Origin: Aquimarina sp. AU474
GTDB taxonomy: Bacteria > Bacteroidota > Bacteroidia > Flavobacteriales > Flavobacteriaceae
NCBI RefSeq assembly: GCF_900312815.1
Contig: NZ_OMPE01000004.1
Coordinates: 337,358-401,357 of the forward strand
DNA length: 64,000 bases
Reading direction: 5' to 3'
Position 1 is the stretch's first letter. The number at the start of each line of letters is the position of its first letter. Position numbers and translations under genes: made by a program. Shown in pieces: positions 1-8,601 of the stretch. The notes under the pieces were generated by a model. That model did no database searches. It saw nothing but the letters and a program-made list of their open reading frames with translations, and was not told the origin of the DNA.

Positions 1-1
1 A

Positions 2-1309
<1,308 letters not shown>

Positions 1310-1328
1310 TTTTAAATTTTGAAATAAA

Positions 1329-1361
1329 TTTGGAAGGAATTGAATAATAATCTCATATTTG
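1329..1361 (+). promoter_or_regulatory. Candidate flavobacterial promoter
   Basis: TTTG at 1329-1332, a 21-base spacer and CATATTTG at 1354-1361 approximate the Bacteroidota -33/-7 promoter pattern. The string CATATTTGCACC recurs in the leader upstream of the second rtcB at 2098-2109. If used, transcription starts near 1367, which favours a start codon at 1416 or later for the next gene. Confidence 0.4.
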
Positions 1362-1436
1362 CACCAGTTCCTTGAAAATGTTCTTTTGAAATTTTATGGG
1401 ATATGTAGGCCAATAATGGGTTACATAACTTATAAA

Positions 1437-1742
1437 ATGAAGATTATGAATTGGAAAATTCAAAAATTAAGTAATGGAGAAACCATTATTTCAAAAGAAC
1501 CCGGTAATTCTATGCTACCACTTTTAAAATCTAAACAACCCGTTAGGCTTCAACCTAGTGATTGGAAAGGTTGCGAAGTAGGAGATATCGTTTATTGTAA
1601 AGTTCGTGGAAACTGCTTTACACATCTGGTAAAAGGAAAAAATGATAAACGTGGATTGTTAATTGGTAATAATCACGGTAGAATTAACGGATGGACAAAA
1701 AATGTTTATGGTAAAGTAATAGAAATATTACCAATGTCATAG
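1437..1742 (+). CDS. S24/S26 peptidase-like small protein
   Basis: A protein of about 101 residues. The stretch EPGNSMLPLL matches the GxSMxP-L serine motif of S24 (LexA/phage repressor) and S26 (signal peptidase) folds, and DWKGCEVGDIVYCKV resembles the beta strand after it. There is no DNA-binding or membrane domain. A catalytic lysine is not obvious: the equivalent region reads GLLIGNNHGRINGW, so it may be inactive or use another residue. I chose ATG 1437 because a promoter-like element ends near 1361 and the conserved region begins soon after; ATG 1416 and 1446 are alternatives. Similar short S24-like proteins occur across flavobacteria without a defined role. It lies between two rtcB genes, so an RNA-repair link is possible but unproven. 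Confidence 0.65.
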   Translation: MKIMNWKIQKLSNGETIISKEPGNSMLPLLKSKQPVRLQPSDWKGCEVGDIVYCKVRGNCFTHLVKGKNDKRGLLIGNNHGRINGWTKNVYGKVIEILPMS

Positions 1743-1777
1743 ACATTCATTAATTGAATAAAAGTAAAATTAGATAT

Positions 1778-1843
1778 ATGAATTTTGTTAAACTACATAA
1801 AAAGGACGCTAAAAAGCTGTTTGTATATCGTGAATATAGGTAG
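1778..1843 (+). CDS. Possible 21-residue small ORF
   Basis: ATG 1778 to TAG 1841 encodes a basic 21-residue peptide beginning MNFVKLHKKD. It lies just before the hairpin at 1873. The paralogous region further on also has a small ORF in the same place (5225-5347), but the two peptides are not alike. Coding is uncertain. Confidence 0.2.
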   Translation: MNFVKLHKKDAKKLFVYREYR

Positions 1844-1872
1844 AAAACCAAGAAGAAGATAAATATAACAGG

Positions 1873-1901
1873 AGCGTTCAAGAAATTGGATGCTTTTTTT
1901 T
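1873..1901 (+). terminator. Intrinsic terminator, first copy of a repeated hairpin
   Basis: AGCGTTCAA (1873-1881), loop GAAA, TTGGATGCT (1886-1894), then a run of T. All nine pairs form, two of them G-U. The same 5' arm and loop occur at 5379-5391, where the 3' arm is fully complementary. Confidence 0.6.
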
Positions 1902-1992
1902 ATACGTTTTTTTAGAAAATTAATAATACCAAATCAAATGTCATTTGAAAGATAAGTTTCGGGACAACAGTTGATTACCAAATAGGTTAATA

Positions 1993-2061
1993 TCCGTCAA
2001 AACACGGACAGGGATTCTTTTGCCTTTTGTCTGCATAAGTATCTGATAATCAATAAAATAA
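1993..2061 (+). repeat. Shared upstream block, copy 1 (rtcB-prfH leader)
   Basis: The block holds ACGGACAGGGAT at 2004-2015 and an 18-base string starting TGATAATCAA at 2044-2061. Both are identical to copy 2 at 5519-5530 and 5569-5586. TCCGT (1993-1997) pairs with ACGGA (2004-2008); copy 2 keeps this pairing with one G-U. It may bind a regulator or form part of a promoter. Confidence 0.5.
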
Positions 2062-2073
2062 ATTCAATTTTTA

Positions 2074-2105
2074 TTTGTGTAATCCAAAAACTAGATACAT
2101 ATTTG
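2074..2105 (+). promoter_or_regulatory. Candidate promoter of the rtcB-prfH leader
   Basis: TTTG at 2074-2077, a 20-base spacer and CATATTTG at 2098-2105 form the same arrangement as at 1329-1361. A start near 2112 would give an mRNA containing the leader ORF and both hairpins before rtcB. Confidence 0.4.
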
Positions 2106-2164
2106 CACCGCAGTTAACGAATTGCGAATAATAATAATAGTTAACCTTTAATAACCGAAGTACA

Positions 2165-2248
2165 ATGATTTTTGTAAAGCACTATACTAATACTCAAAAA
2201 GAACAAGGTTCTTGTCAGAGTATGCTTCGGGACTTCAGTAATACATAA
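2165..2248 (+). CDS. Possible 27-residue leader peptide of rtcB-prfH
   Basis: ATG 2165 to TAA 2246 encodes a 27-residue peptide beginning MIFVKHYTNT. It has no recognisable domain and no run of one amino acid as in classical attenuation peptides. Its 3' third lies inside the 5' arm of a long stem-loop (2224-2279) that competes with a terminator hairpin, so translation could affect RNA folding. Translation itself is not shown. Confidence 0.35.
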   Translation: MIFVKHYTNTQKEQGSCQSMLRDFSNT

Positions 2249-2304
2249 GTTTTCTTATTTATGAATAGAAGTCCGAAGCCTTAAAGTTTCGGATTTTTTA
2301 TTTT
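2224..2304 (+). promoter_or_regulatory. Attenuator-like pair of mutually exclusive hairpins
   Basis: Structure 1 pairs GCTTCGGGACTTC (2224-2236) with GAAGTCCGAAGC (2268-2279), leaving one bulged G. Structure 2 pairs CCGAAGC (2273-2279) with GTTTCGG (2286-2292) around a 6-base loop and is followed by ATTTTTTATTTT, as in an intrinsic terminator. Because 2273-2279 belongs to both, only one can form. A ribosome on the leader ORF would cover the 5' arm of structure 1 and favour termination; one held up earlier would allow structure 1 and read-through. The pairing is visible; the regulatory role is inferred. Confidence 0.5.
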
Positions 2305-2500
2305 AAATAACGCCATGATGGATTGACTTAATCCAAATGAGTACTTAATTATCCGAAACGGTTTATCAAGTTATCATTATATAATGTGTTAGAGACATAG
2401 CGGTTACCTCTTTGATGATTACATAGAAGCAAAGGAGTATATCAAAAGTCTAACCTTTTGTCAAATTATAGAAAAGAGGGTACACTCAAATTCCAATACC
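2305..2500 (+). other. Structured 5' leader of rtcB, no gene seen
   Basis: The RNA can close GGTTA (2402-2406) with TAACC (2451-2455) around an inner stem CTCTTTG/CAAAGGAG (2408-2414 with 2430-2437). CAAAAG and CTTTTG (2443-2460) can pair as an alternative. The words ATAATGTGTT (2381-2390), TTTGATGATTACA (2411-2423) and CAAAAGTCTAA (2443-2453) recur in the same order in the leader at 5999-6228. It does not fold as a tRNA. Confidence 0.4.
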
Positions 2501-3892
2501 ATGGGAAAGAAACTAAGTGGAAAAGACCTAATTAAATTAGGCTTTCCAAAAAATAACAGTATTAATGTGACTTTAGGTCAGATTAATCGATATCATAAAC
2601 GAGTAAAAAAAGAACAAATATTAACAGAAGCTAAAAAGGTGTTACTTAATCCTGAAGATTATAGAGGCGATGGTGTTTGGGGAAAAATTGCAGAAAGTTT
2701 ACTGAAACCGGTAGAGATCAAAAGGCATGCGCTCAAAACAACTCGATCTCCATTTATGATTTATGGAGAAAATGAAATTGATGAGAAAGCCAAATATCAA
2801 TTGTTTGATGCCTTAAAATTACCAGTGGCAACCGCCGGGGCTTTAATGCCAGATGCGCATACCGGATATGGTTTACCGATAGGAGGAGTATTGGCGACAA
2901 AAAATGCTGTTATTCCATATGGAGTGGGAGTAGATATAGGATGTAGAATGTGTTTAACAATTTACCCTATTGCGGTATCTTATTTGAAAGGTAAAAAACA
3001 TCAATTAGAGAATATCCTATCCGAGCATACAAAGTTTGGCATGTATGAGACTCATAATGTGAAGCACGATCATGCGATTTTTGAACGGGATGAATTTAAA
3101 ACAATTCCGTTGATTAAAAGATTAAAAGATAAAGCTTATAAGCAATTAGGTACCTCAGGAGGAGGTAATCACTTTGTTGAATTTGGTGTAGTTTCTATTA
3201 CAGAACCTACAAATGAGTGGGGTTTAGAAGAAGGAGAATATCTGGGCGTATTATCGCATAGCGGATCAAGGGGGTTAGGAGCTAATATAGCAAAACACTA
3301 TACCTATTTGGCAACTAAGCAATGTCCATTACCAAAACATGTACAACAGTTAGCATGGTTGGATTTGAATACTCACGATGGTAAAGAATATTGGCTTGCA
3401 ATGAATTTGGCAGGCGATTATGCACAGGCATGTCATGATGATATTCATGCTAGAATAGCAAAGCTTTTAGGCTCGAAACCAGTAGCAAAAATCGAAAATC
3501 ATCACAACTTTGCTTGGAAACAAAAGGTTAAAGGTGAAGAGTGTATAGTGCATAGAAAAGGTGCTACACCAGCTGCCAAAGGAGAGCTAGGGATAATCCC
3601 TGGATCAATGACAGCTCCTGGATTTATTGTGAGAGGATTAGGGAACAAAGAAAGTTTACAATCTGCATCACACGGTGCAGGGCGATTATTTTCTCGCAGA
3701 AAATGTAAGGATACCTTTACTAAGAGTGAAATTAAAAAACAACTAAAAGCAAATGATGTAAGTCTAATAGGAGGAGGAGTTGATGAGGCACCAATGGCAT
3801 ACAAGGATATTAATAAAGTAATGGCGAATCAACAAGAACTTGTAGAAGTTCTAGGAACATTTACACCAAAGATTGTTCGTATGGACAAATAA
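2501..3892 (+). CDS. rtcB: RNA-splicing ligase RtcB (partner of PrfH)
   Basis: A 463-residue RtcB-type RNA ligase. Motifs in order are the DIGC Mn2+ site at 145-148, GTSGGGNHF, HSGSRGLG, ENHHNF, HRKGATP, and SHGAGRLFSR with the histidine that takes GMP. Family chemistry joins 3'-phosphate or 2',3'-cyclic phosphate ends to 5'-OH ends. An N-terminal extension of about 80 residues precedes the core. prfH follows after 13 bases, so the pair is very likely co-transcribed. In other bacteria, such RtcB-PrfH pairs re-ligate 16S rRNA cut at the decoding centre after PrfH frees the stalled ribosome. The same role is likely here. ATG 2501 follows a long structured leader. Confidence 0.95.
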   Translation: MGKKLSGKDLIKLGFPKNNSINVTLGQINRYHKRVKKEQILTEAKKVLLNPEDYRGDGVWGKIAESLLKPVEIKRHALKTTRSPFMIYGENEIDEKAKYQLFDALKLPVATAGALMPDAHTGYGLPIGGVLATKNAVIPYGVGVDIGCRMCLTIYPIAVSYLKGKKHQLENILSEHTKFGMYETHNVKHDHAIFERDEFKTIPLIKRLKDKAYKQLGTSGGGNHFVEFGVVSITEPTNEWGLEEGEYLGVLSHSGSRGLGANIAKHYTYLATKQCPLPKHVQQLAWLDLNTHDGKEYWLAMNLAGDYAQACHDDIHARIAKLLGSKPVAKIENHHNFAWKQKVKGEECIVHRKGATPAAKGELGIIPGSMTAPGFIVRGLGNKESLQSASHGAGRLFSRRKCKDTFTKSEIKKQLKANDVSLIGGGVDEAPMAYKDINKVMANQQELVEVLGTFTPKIVRMDK

Positions 3893-3905
3893 AAAAGATG
3901 AATAA

Positions 3906-4523
3906 ATGAATCAAAAAATTATACAAATAACAGCAGGTAGAGGCCCGGCAGAATGCTGCTGGGTTGTTGCCCAAGTTCTTAAATATTTTCTGGATGAATT
4001 AAAACAAAAAGGATTATCGTATAATGTCATTCAAAGAATAAAAGGTTCCGAAAATGGAACTGTGCAATCTGCGACTGTAAGAGTTGAAGGAAATGAAGTT
4101 GATAAATTTTTAATTTCTTGGATTGGGACTGTACAGTGGATAGGTGCTTCAACTTTTCGTAAATATCATAAACGCAAAAATTGGTTTATAGGGATTTATG
4201 AGATAGATCTTCTACATCTCAAGGAGATAGAAGAAAAGGATATTACTTATCAAACAATGCGAAGTACAGGTCCTGGAGGTCAAAATGTAAATAAAGTGAA
4301 CTCTGCAGTAAGAGCTATATATCTACGCACAGGAACAAGTGTGGTGGTTATGGATAGTCGTTCTCAACATCAAAATCGAAAAATTGCTATTCGTCGTATT
4401 AAAGAAAAGATGTTAGAAATCCAGTTAGAGCAATTAAAAAAATCATTGACGGATCAATGGGAAAACCATTGGAGTGTGCAACGAGGCAATCCGATTAAAG
4501 TATTTAAAAGGGACAGATTTTAA
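3906..4523 (+). CDS. prfH: Peptide chain release factor H
   Basis: A 205-residue class I release-factor relative. The GGQ peptidyl-tRNA hydrolysis motif is at 124-126 within RSTGPGGQNVNKVNSAVR. The protein is much shorter than RF1/RF2 and lacks their stop-codon recognition domain. The FRKYHKRKNWFIG segment before the catalytic domain is typical of PrfH. Known PrfH proteins release peptides from ribosomes whose decoding centre has been cut, after which RtcB repairs the rRNA. Its position directly after rtcB fits that sequential pathway. The basic C-terminus (VFKRDRF) would sit in the ribosomal RNA environment. Confidence 0.93.
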   Translation: MNQKIIQITAGRGPAECCWVVAQVLKYFLDELKQKGLSYNVIQRIKGSENGTVQSATVRVEGNEVDKFLISWIGTVQWIGASTFRKYHKRKNWFIGIYEIDLLHLKEIEEKDITYQTMRSTGPGGQNVNKVNSAVRAIYLRTGTSVVVMDSRSQHQNRKIAIRRIKEKMLEIQLEQLKKSLTDQWENHWSVQRGNPIKVFKRDRF

Positions 4524-4607
4524 GAAAGAAAACAAAGTAAAAACTTTCAAAAACCAGCGAAATCAATTAAAAAATGATTTACGTGATCAATTAAAGAATT
4601 AGAAAAA

Positions 4608-5147
4608 ATGAGCAATTTATTAGATAAATATTTATTTCAGGCATTAGATGCGTATCCATATAATTTGGAAGAAGCAGTAGAGTCTTTAAACTATGCTTTA
4701 TCATATGATGAAAAAAATCCAATTGCTTTATGTCTTTTGGGTCAGATATATGCAGAGAGTTTAAAAAATTATGAAACCGCAAAAGAGTATTATCAACAAG
4801 CTCTGGCCGAAGATATGTATGCTTTAGATGTATATCCAAAATATATAAACGTTTTATTATGGAACGAGGATTATGATGAAGCCAAAAAGTTAATCGATTT
4901 TGCATTAACCATAAAAGGAACCGATAAGGCGATGTTGCATCTTAAAAAGGCAATTCTTTTTGAACAAAAGAGAGAGTATAAAAAAGCCTTAAAATGTTTG
5001 AAGTTAGCAAAAGAGAATGCGTATAATAATCGGTTTATAAGTGATTTAAAAGAAGAAAAACAGAGAATTGAAGGAAAAATGCCAAAGAAAAAGACTCCCA
5101 AAAAAGAAAATTTAAAGTCATCTTCTAAAAAATTAAAGAAGAAATAA
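4608..5147 (+). CDS. TPR protein with lysine-rich tail
   Basis: A 179-residue protein with tetratricopeptide-like helical repeats over about residues 10-145 (AVESLNYALSYDEKNPIALCLLGQIY, in two stretches AVESLNYALSYDEKN and PIALCLLGQIY; later KNYETAKEYYQQAL, DYDEAKKLIDFAL and EYKKALKCLKLA). The tail from about 155 is dense in lysine. There is no signal peptide, so it is probably cytoplasmic. It follows prfH by 84 bases on the same strand and may belong to the same unit. TPRs bind proteins and the basic tail could touch RNA; that is inference. Confidence 0.75.
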   Translation: MSNLLDKYLFQALDAYPYNLEEAVESLNYALSYDEKNPIALCLLGQIYAESLKNYETAKEYYQQALAEDMYALDVYPKYINVLLWNEDYDEAKKLIDFALTIKGTDKAMLHLKKAILFEQKREYKKALKCLKLAKENAYNNRFISDLKEEKQRIEGKMPKKKTPKKENLKSSSKKLKKK

Positions 5148-5224
5148 TCTAGACATTAATGTAGTATGGATTGAAGAAGGTTTATTAGGAAAATATCCGA
5201 AAATTCATTAAATTAATAGAATAA

Positions 5225-5347
5225 ATGAAACACACTAGTACACATAACGAACCAAGACTACTGCTAACGCAGTATGATTCTAGATGGATTAATAAAATAT
5301 CCATTAGTGATTGGACAATTGTAGGCTATATCGAATCTTTTACTTAA
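5225..5347 (+). CDS. Possible 40-residue small ORF
   Basis: ATG 5225 to TAA 5345 encodes 40 residues beginning MKHTSTHNEP, with no recognisable family. It lies just upstream of the terminator hairpin at 5379, like the ORF at 1778-1843 before the hairpin at 1873. The shared position is the only support. Confidence 0.25.
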   Translation: MKHTSTHNEPRLLLTQYDSRWINKISISDWTIVGYIESFT

Positions 5348-5378
5348 ATAGATAAAAGAAATCAAAAATAACTTATAA

Positions 5379-5406
5379 AGCGTTCAAGAAATTGAACGCT
5401 TTTTTT
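5379..5406 (+). terminator. Intrinsic terminator, second copy of the repeated hairpin
   Basis: AGCGTTCAA (5379-5387), loop GAAA and TTGAACGCT (5392-5400) form nine perfect pairs, followed by T 5400-5406. It closes the transcript from the prfH side. Confidence 0.7.
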
Positions 5407-5506
5407 AATGCCTTTATCAAAATGAATCGACACTAATCAATACATAATAATTAAGATTTTGAATCATAAACATCTGACCAATAAGTGCTAACGCAAACCC
5501 CTAATA

Positions 5507-5586
5507 TCTGTATAAAAAACGGACAGGGATATCTTTGCTTAGTTTTAATGTAACTATTTGATAATCAATAAAATAACTGTTAAAAT
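5507..5586 (+). repeat. Shared upstream block, copy 2 (lipoprotein-kinase leader)
   Basis: ACGGACAGGGAT at 5519-5530 and the 18-base string at 5569-5586 are identical to copy 1, ten bases further apart. TCTGT (5507-5511) pairs with ACGGA (5519-5523) through one G-U, so the hairpin is preserved despite a base change. The 18-mer contains the palindrome TTGATAATCAA when read from 5568. Confidence 0.5.
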
Positions 5587-5587
5587 A

Positions 5588-5619
5588 TTTGTAAATATTC
5601 CAAAATATTTTAACCTTTG
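5588..5619 (+). promoter_or_regulatory. Candidate promoter of the lipoprotein-kinase locus
   Basis: TTTG at 5588-5591, a 19-base spacer and TAACCTTTG at 5611-5619 approximate the Bacteroidota TTTG/TAnnTTTG pattern, with one extra base in the -7 element. A perfect hairpin, TACGCAA/TTGCGTA (5660-5678), follows in the leader. Confidence 0.4.
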
Positions 5620-5734
5620 TATAACAATAATATTAAAAGAATCACCAGTATTATTTAATTACGCAAAATGATTGCGTAGTAAGCACGGAGATTTGTATAA
5701 CATATAACACAATTAACAACTAAACGATTAAAAA

Positions 5735-5974
5735 ATGAAGTATAATCAATTTTCTAACAAGGGTCTGGAGACTAGAATACATCCGCTAGCGGGTGCGTTC
5801 GAAAGCATCCTTGAAGTGGATATCGATACTTTGGTTGTTGATCCTCTTCAAAAAATGATAACCAAGGCAAGTGGTATCAAAAGATTGCAAAGAGTACTTA
5901 TGTGTATATGTAACAACTCTTGTGGAGCTATAATCAATACAAATTATACTTCTCGCAAGGCTTTAGTTTCATAA
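5735..5974 (+). CDS. Hypothetical 79-residue protein in the lipoprotein-kinase leader
   Basis: I do not recognise this protein. The first half is ordinary in composition and hydrophilic; the end carries three clustered cysteines (MCICNNSCG, residues 56-64). There is no signal peptide or membrane segment. It takes the place that the 27-residue leader ORF holds before rtcB, between the shared upstream block and the structured segment. It could be a real small protein or a leader ORF for translation-dependent control. The Cys-rich end also recalls a modified-peptide core, but no modification gene is nearby. Confidence 0.45.
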   Translation: MKYNQFSNKGLETRIHPLAGAFESILEVDIDTLVVDPLQKMITKASGIKRLQRVLMCICNNSCGAIINTNYTSRKALVS

Positions 5975-6403
5975 GCTTTTAAAAAAGTAATCACCTCAAA
6001 TAATGTGTTCTGGACAAGACATTGTATTTGAATGATCACAACTATCATTGGTCAATACGTTCTAACCGATCGATACCTTGTAAATCGATAGCATGCTTTA
6101 AGAATACAATTTCTTAAAAAATGTAATGGGATACATGCGCCTAGTCTAATTATCATTTCGAATACATAATTAGGCAAAGCTGAAACATCGAATAGAACAT
6201 ATCGAAAACTGATCCACCAAAAGTCTAATTACAGATCGCTGCTACCCGAAACGGGGAAAGTACGGTAACACGATCATAAAGGACTTCACTTTCCCGAATA
6301 CGATCAATTATTTCCCATGGGTATTGGGTATGTGCAACATACTTATCTGGGGTTACAACCTATGGGCATACCCCAAATTATGGAAAACAAAAAAACTAAC
6401 AAC
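5975..6403 (+). other. Structured leader before the small lipoprotein gene
   Basis: No gene seen. Hairpins include CTAATTAT/ATAATTAG (6146-6153 with 6166-6173), CCCG-AAA-CGGG (6245-6255), GGGAAAGT/ACTTTCCC (6254-6261 with 6288-6295) and GTATGT/ACATAC near 6327-6342. The 6252-6255 bases are claimed by two hairpins, so alternative folds are possible. ATAATGTGTT, TTTGAATGATCACA and CAAAAGTCTAA (6000, 6027 and 6218) match the rtcB leader in order. Confidence 0.4.
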
Positions 6404-6583
6404 ATGAAAAATTTAAAATACATACTATTAGCCATCCTTTTAGGAATCAACTTAGTCGCTTGTGAGGCTCCTCCTATCCATGAGGAAGTTGGAATTGAGG
6501 AAGTGGAAACTTCTCTTCCTGAAGTTTTAGCAACTAAAGGAGAGAACGGTGAGACCGAAGAAGAAGAAGGAAGTTTAGATTAA
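6404..6583 (+). CDS. Small acidic lipoprotein A of the kinase module
   Basis: A 59-residue protein. Residues 1-20 form a lipoprotein signal peptide ending LVAC, so the mature part is about 40 residues and strongly acidic (EEVGIEEVE, then an Asp/Glu-rich tail). ATG 6404 is chosen because the signal peptide begins there; an earlier in-frame start at 6317 would place 29 unrelated residues before it. Two proteins at 55416 and 55609 share the signal and the E-[VI]-G-I-E-[DE] core, and all three sit directly before a TPR histidine kinase. I infer that they are ligands, regulators or partners of the kinase; no function is established. Confidence 0.8.
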   Translation: MKNLKYILLAILLGINLVACEAPPIHEEVGIEEVETSLPEVLATKGENGETEEEEGSLD

Positions 6584-6605
6584 ATTCAAATAATTTAATA
6601 TTTTT

Positions 6606-6645
6606 GAGGGATGAAACGATACCCGTTTACATCCCTCTTTTTTTT
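6606..6645 (+). terminator. Intrinsic terminator overlapping the kinase start codon
   Basis: GAGGGATG (6606-6613) pairs perfectly with CATCCCTC (6630-6637) and is followed by eight T (6638-6645). The kinase ATG is at 6611-6613, inside the 5' arm, and the T run encodes the start of its hydrophobic signal. It should end most transcripts after the lipoprotein gene unless read-through or initiating ribosomes disrupt it. Confidence 0.75.
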
Positions 6646-8590
6646 AATCATTCTATTTATACTGCTTAATTATTCTTGTAAAAAAGATTACTATTTAAAT
6701 ACTACTGATTCTACTGAGTTTCTAAGGAAAATAGATTCTTTAAATGCATATTATGAAATTGCTTCCAACAGGGCTAATTCAGAAGAAGAAAAATTCCTTG
6801 CGGTGGATAATTTTATAAATGGAGCAGATTCCCTAAGTGTAGATTCCTTAATTTATAAGGGGCTTAATTTAAAATCTACAATTTTATCCAGATCTAACAA
6901 TTATTTGAAAGCTATTGAACAAGCGAATTTAATGATAGATTTGGCTCGAAAGAAATCTGACAGTGAAAATTTAGGAAAAGCATATTATAAAGTTGGTTAT
7001 TTACATAAGGAAAAAGGTGATTATATAGAGTCTTTTAAAGATTATAATCAATCTTTCAAAATCTTTAGGAATCTTAAAGATAGTATTAGAGCCGGTAAGT
7101 GTTTAATGGCATTATCGAGAGTTCAAAGAATACTAGGAGATCATAATGCAGGTAAAACAACAGCCACAGATGGTTTAAGATATTTAGAGAATTCTACAGA
7201 ATATCGCACCATTAGTGGATTGTATCATGGTATATCAATATCTTTTATTGAACTTAAAAATTCTAAAGAAGCTTTAATATGGAATAATAAGGCTCTAAAT
7301 TTAATTAAGGATTCGATAGCAAAAAATAAAATAGGCGCTCGTAATATTCTTACTTATAAAAATACTAGAGCTAATATTTTATCACGAGAAAAAAGATATG
7401 AAGAAAGTATAAATATTTTACAAGCTTTGTTAAAAGAAAGTGATTCACTTCAAAAACCTACTGAATATGCACAATTACTAAGTAACTTAGGTTACATCAA
7501 ATTTCTTCAAAACCCTAAAAATATTATGAGTGAATTAATGTTATTGAAGGCTAGAAGTATTCGCCATGAAAAGGAAGATTTATTTGGTTTATTTGCGAGT
7601 AATATACATCTTACAAAATATTTTAAGAATAAAGATGTTGAAAAAGCAAAGTACTATGCTCATCAGGCATTTTTGTGTTCAGAAAATTTTGAAGATTACG
7701 AGGCGTCAATGGAGGTGTTGACTCTTATTACTGAATTAGAACCTAACTCTTTAGAGTATCATCAACACTTTAAAGATGCTAGTCTTCAGTTAATGGAACT
7801 TAGGAAAAAAACTCGAGAAATATACGCTCCTACTAGATTTGAGAATGAAAACTTACTCAAACAAAACGAAGAGAAAAATCGCAAAATTCATATAGTCCGT
7901 AACCAAAATACTATATATTTACTAGGCATGGCTGTCTTGTTCTTGGGTATAGCATTTGCAATCTACTTTTTTAGACAACGCACAAAATATCTGGCACAGC
8001 AAAATCAGATCATACAGTTTCAAGCTAGTTATGAGACAGAAACTCGTATTTCTAAACGATTGCATGATGAGTTGGGTAATGATATCTTTCAAGTCATGTT
8101 GCAATATCAAAACGATCCCCATGATCCACAAATTAAAGATAAACTCAATACTACCTATCATAAAGCACGTGATATTTCTCGTGAAAACAACGAGTTCGAC
8201 ACCGATGAAACCTTTATCGAAGAATTAAGCAATATGTTGCAAAACTATAGCAAAAACGGAATTCAATTAATGGTTAGAGGGTTAGATAAAATTGATTGGG
8301 ACCTAAAAGAAAAACCTGTAAAAATAACGGTGTATAGAGTATTACAAGAATTAATGACCAATATGCAAAAACATAGCAATGCTAGTTTGGTGGTATTGGT
8401 GTTTTCTAATGTGGATCAGATGATGATGATTAAATACTCGGATAATGGAATTGGGATCTCAAAAGAAGATTTAAAATCCAAAAATGGATTGCGCAATACA
8501 GAAAAGCGTATTGGTGCTATCGGTGGAACACTTATCTTTGAATCAGAAAAAGAAAAAGGGTTTAAAGCCGAAATTAAAATCCCTAATTAA
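6611..8590 (+). CDS. TPR-sensor histidine kinase (DesK/NarX-like)
   Basis: A 659-residue sensor kinase. Residues 1-23 form a signal ending NYSC, consistent with lipidation. About 60-410 are TPR helices, probably periplasmic. A membrane helix spans about 434-454. The dimerisation box LHDELGNDIFQ carries the phosphorylated histidine at 485, and the ATPase domain has N-box NMQKHSNAS and DNGIGI. This layout belongs to two-component kinases that pair with LuxR-type regulators, and such a regulator follows 11 bases later. A terminator hairpin overlaps the start codon, so kinase expression is probably held below that of the upstream lipoprotein. The signal sensed is unknown; the acidic lipoprotein is the obvious candidate. 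A paralogue is at 55881. Confidence 0.92.
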   Translation: MKRYPFTSLFFLIILFILLNYSCKKDYYLNTTDSTEFLRKIDSLNAYYEIASNRANSEEEKFLAVDNFINGADSLSVDSLIYKGLNLKSTILSRSNNYLKAIEQANLMIDLARKKSDSENLGKAYYKVGYLHKEKGDYIESFKDYNQSFKIFRNLKDSIRAGKCLMALSRVQRILGDHNAGKTTATDGLRYLENSTEYRTISGLYHGISISFIELKNSKEALIWNNKALNLIKDSIAKNKIGARNILTYKNTRANILSREKRYEESINILQALLKESDSLQKPTEYAQLLSNLGYIKFLQNPKNIMSELMLLKARSIRHEKEDLFGLFASNIHLTKYFKNKDVEKAKYYAHQAFLCSENFEDYEASMEVLTLITELEPNSLEYHQHFKDASLQLMELRKKTREIYAPTRFENENLLKQNEEKNRKIHIVRNQNTIYLLGMAVLFLGIAFAIYFFRQRTKYLAQQNQIIQFQASYETETRISKRLHDELGNDIFQVMLQYQNDPHDPQIKDKLNTTYHKARDISRENNEFDTDETFIEELSNMLQNYSKNGIQLMVRGLDKIDWDLKEKPVKITVYRVLQELMTNMQKHSNASLVVLVFSNVDQMMMIKYSDNGIGISKEDLKSKNGLRNTEKRIGAIGGTLIFESEKEKGFKAEIKIPN

Positions 8591-8601
8591 AAATTAGCAC
8601 A

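Noticed and set aside
2402..2455. tRNA-like closing stem GGTTA/TAACC in the rtcB leader
   Set aside because: Too short, with no anticodon arm, T loop or CCA; treated as leader structure.
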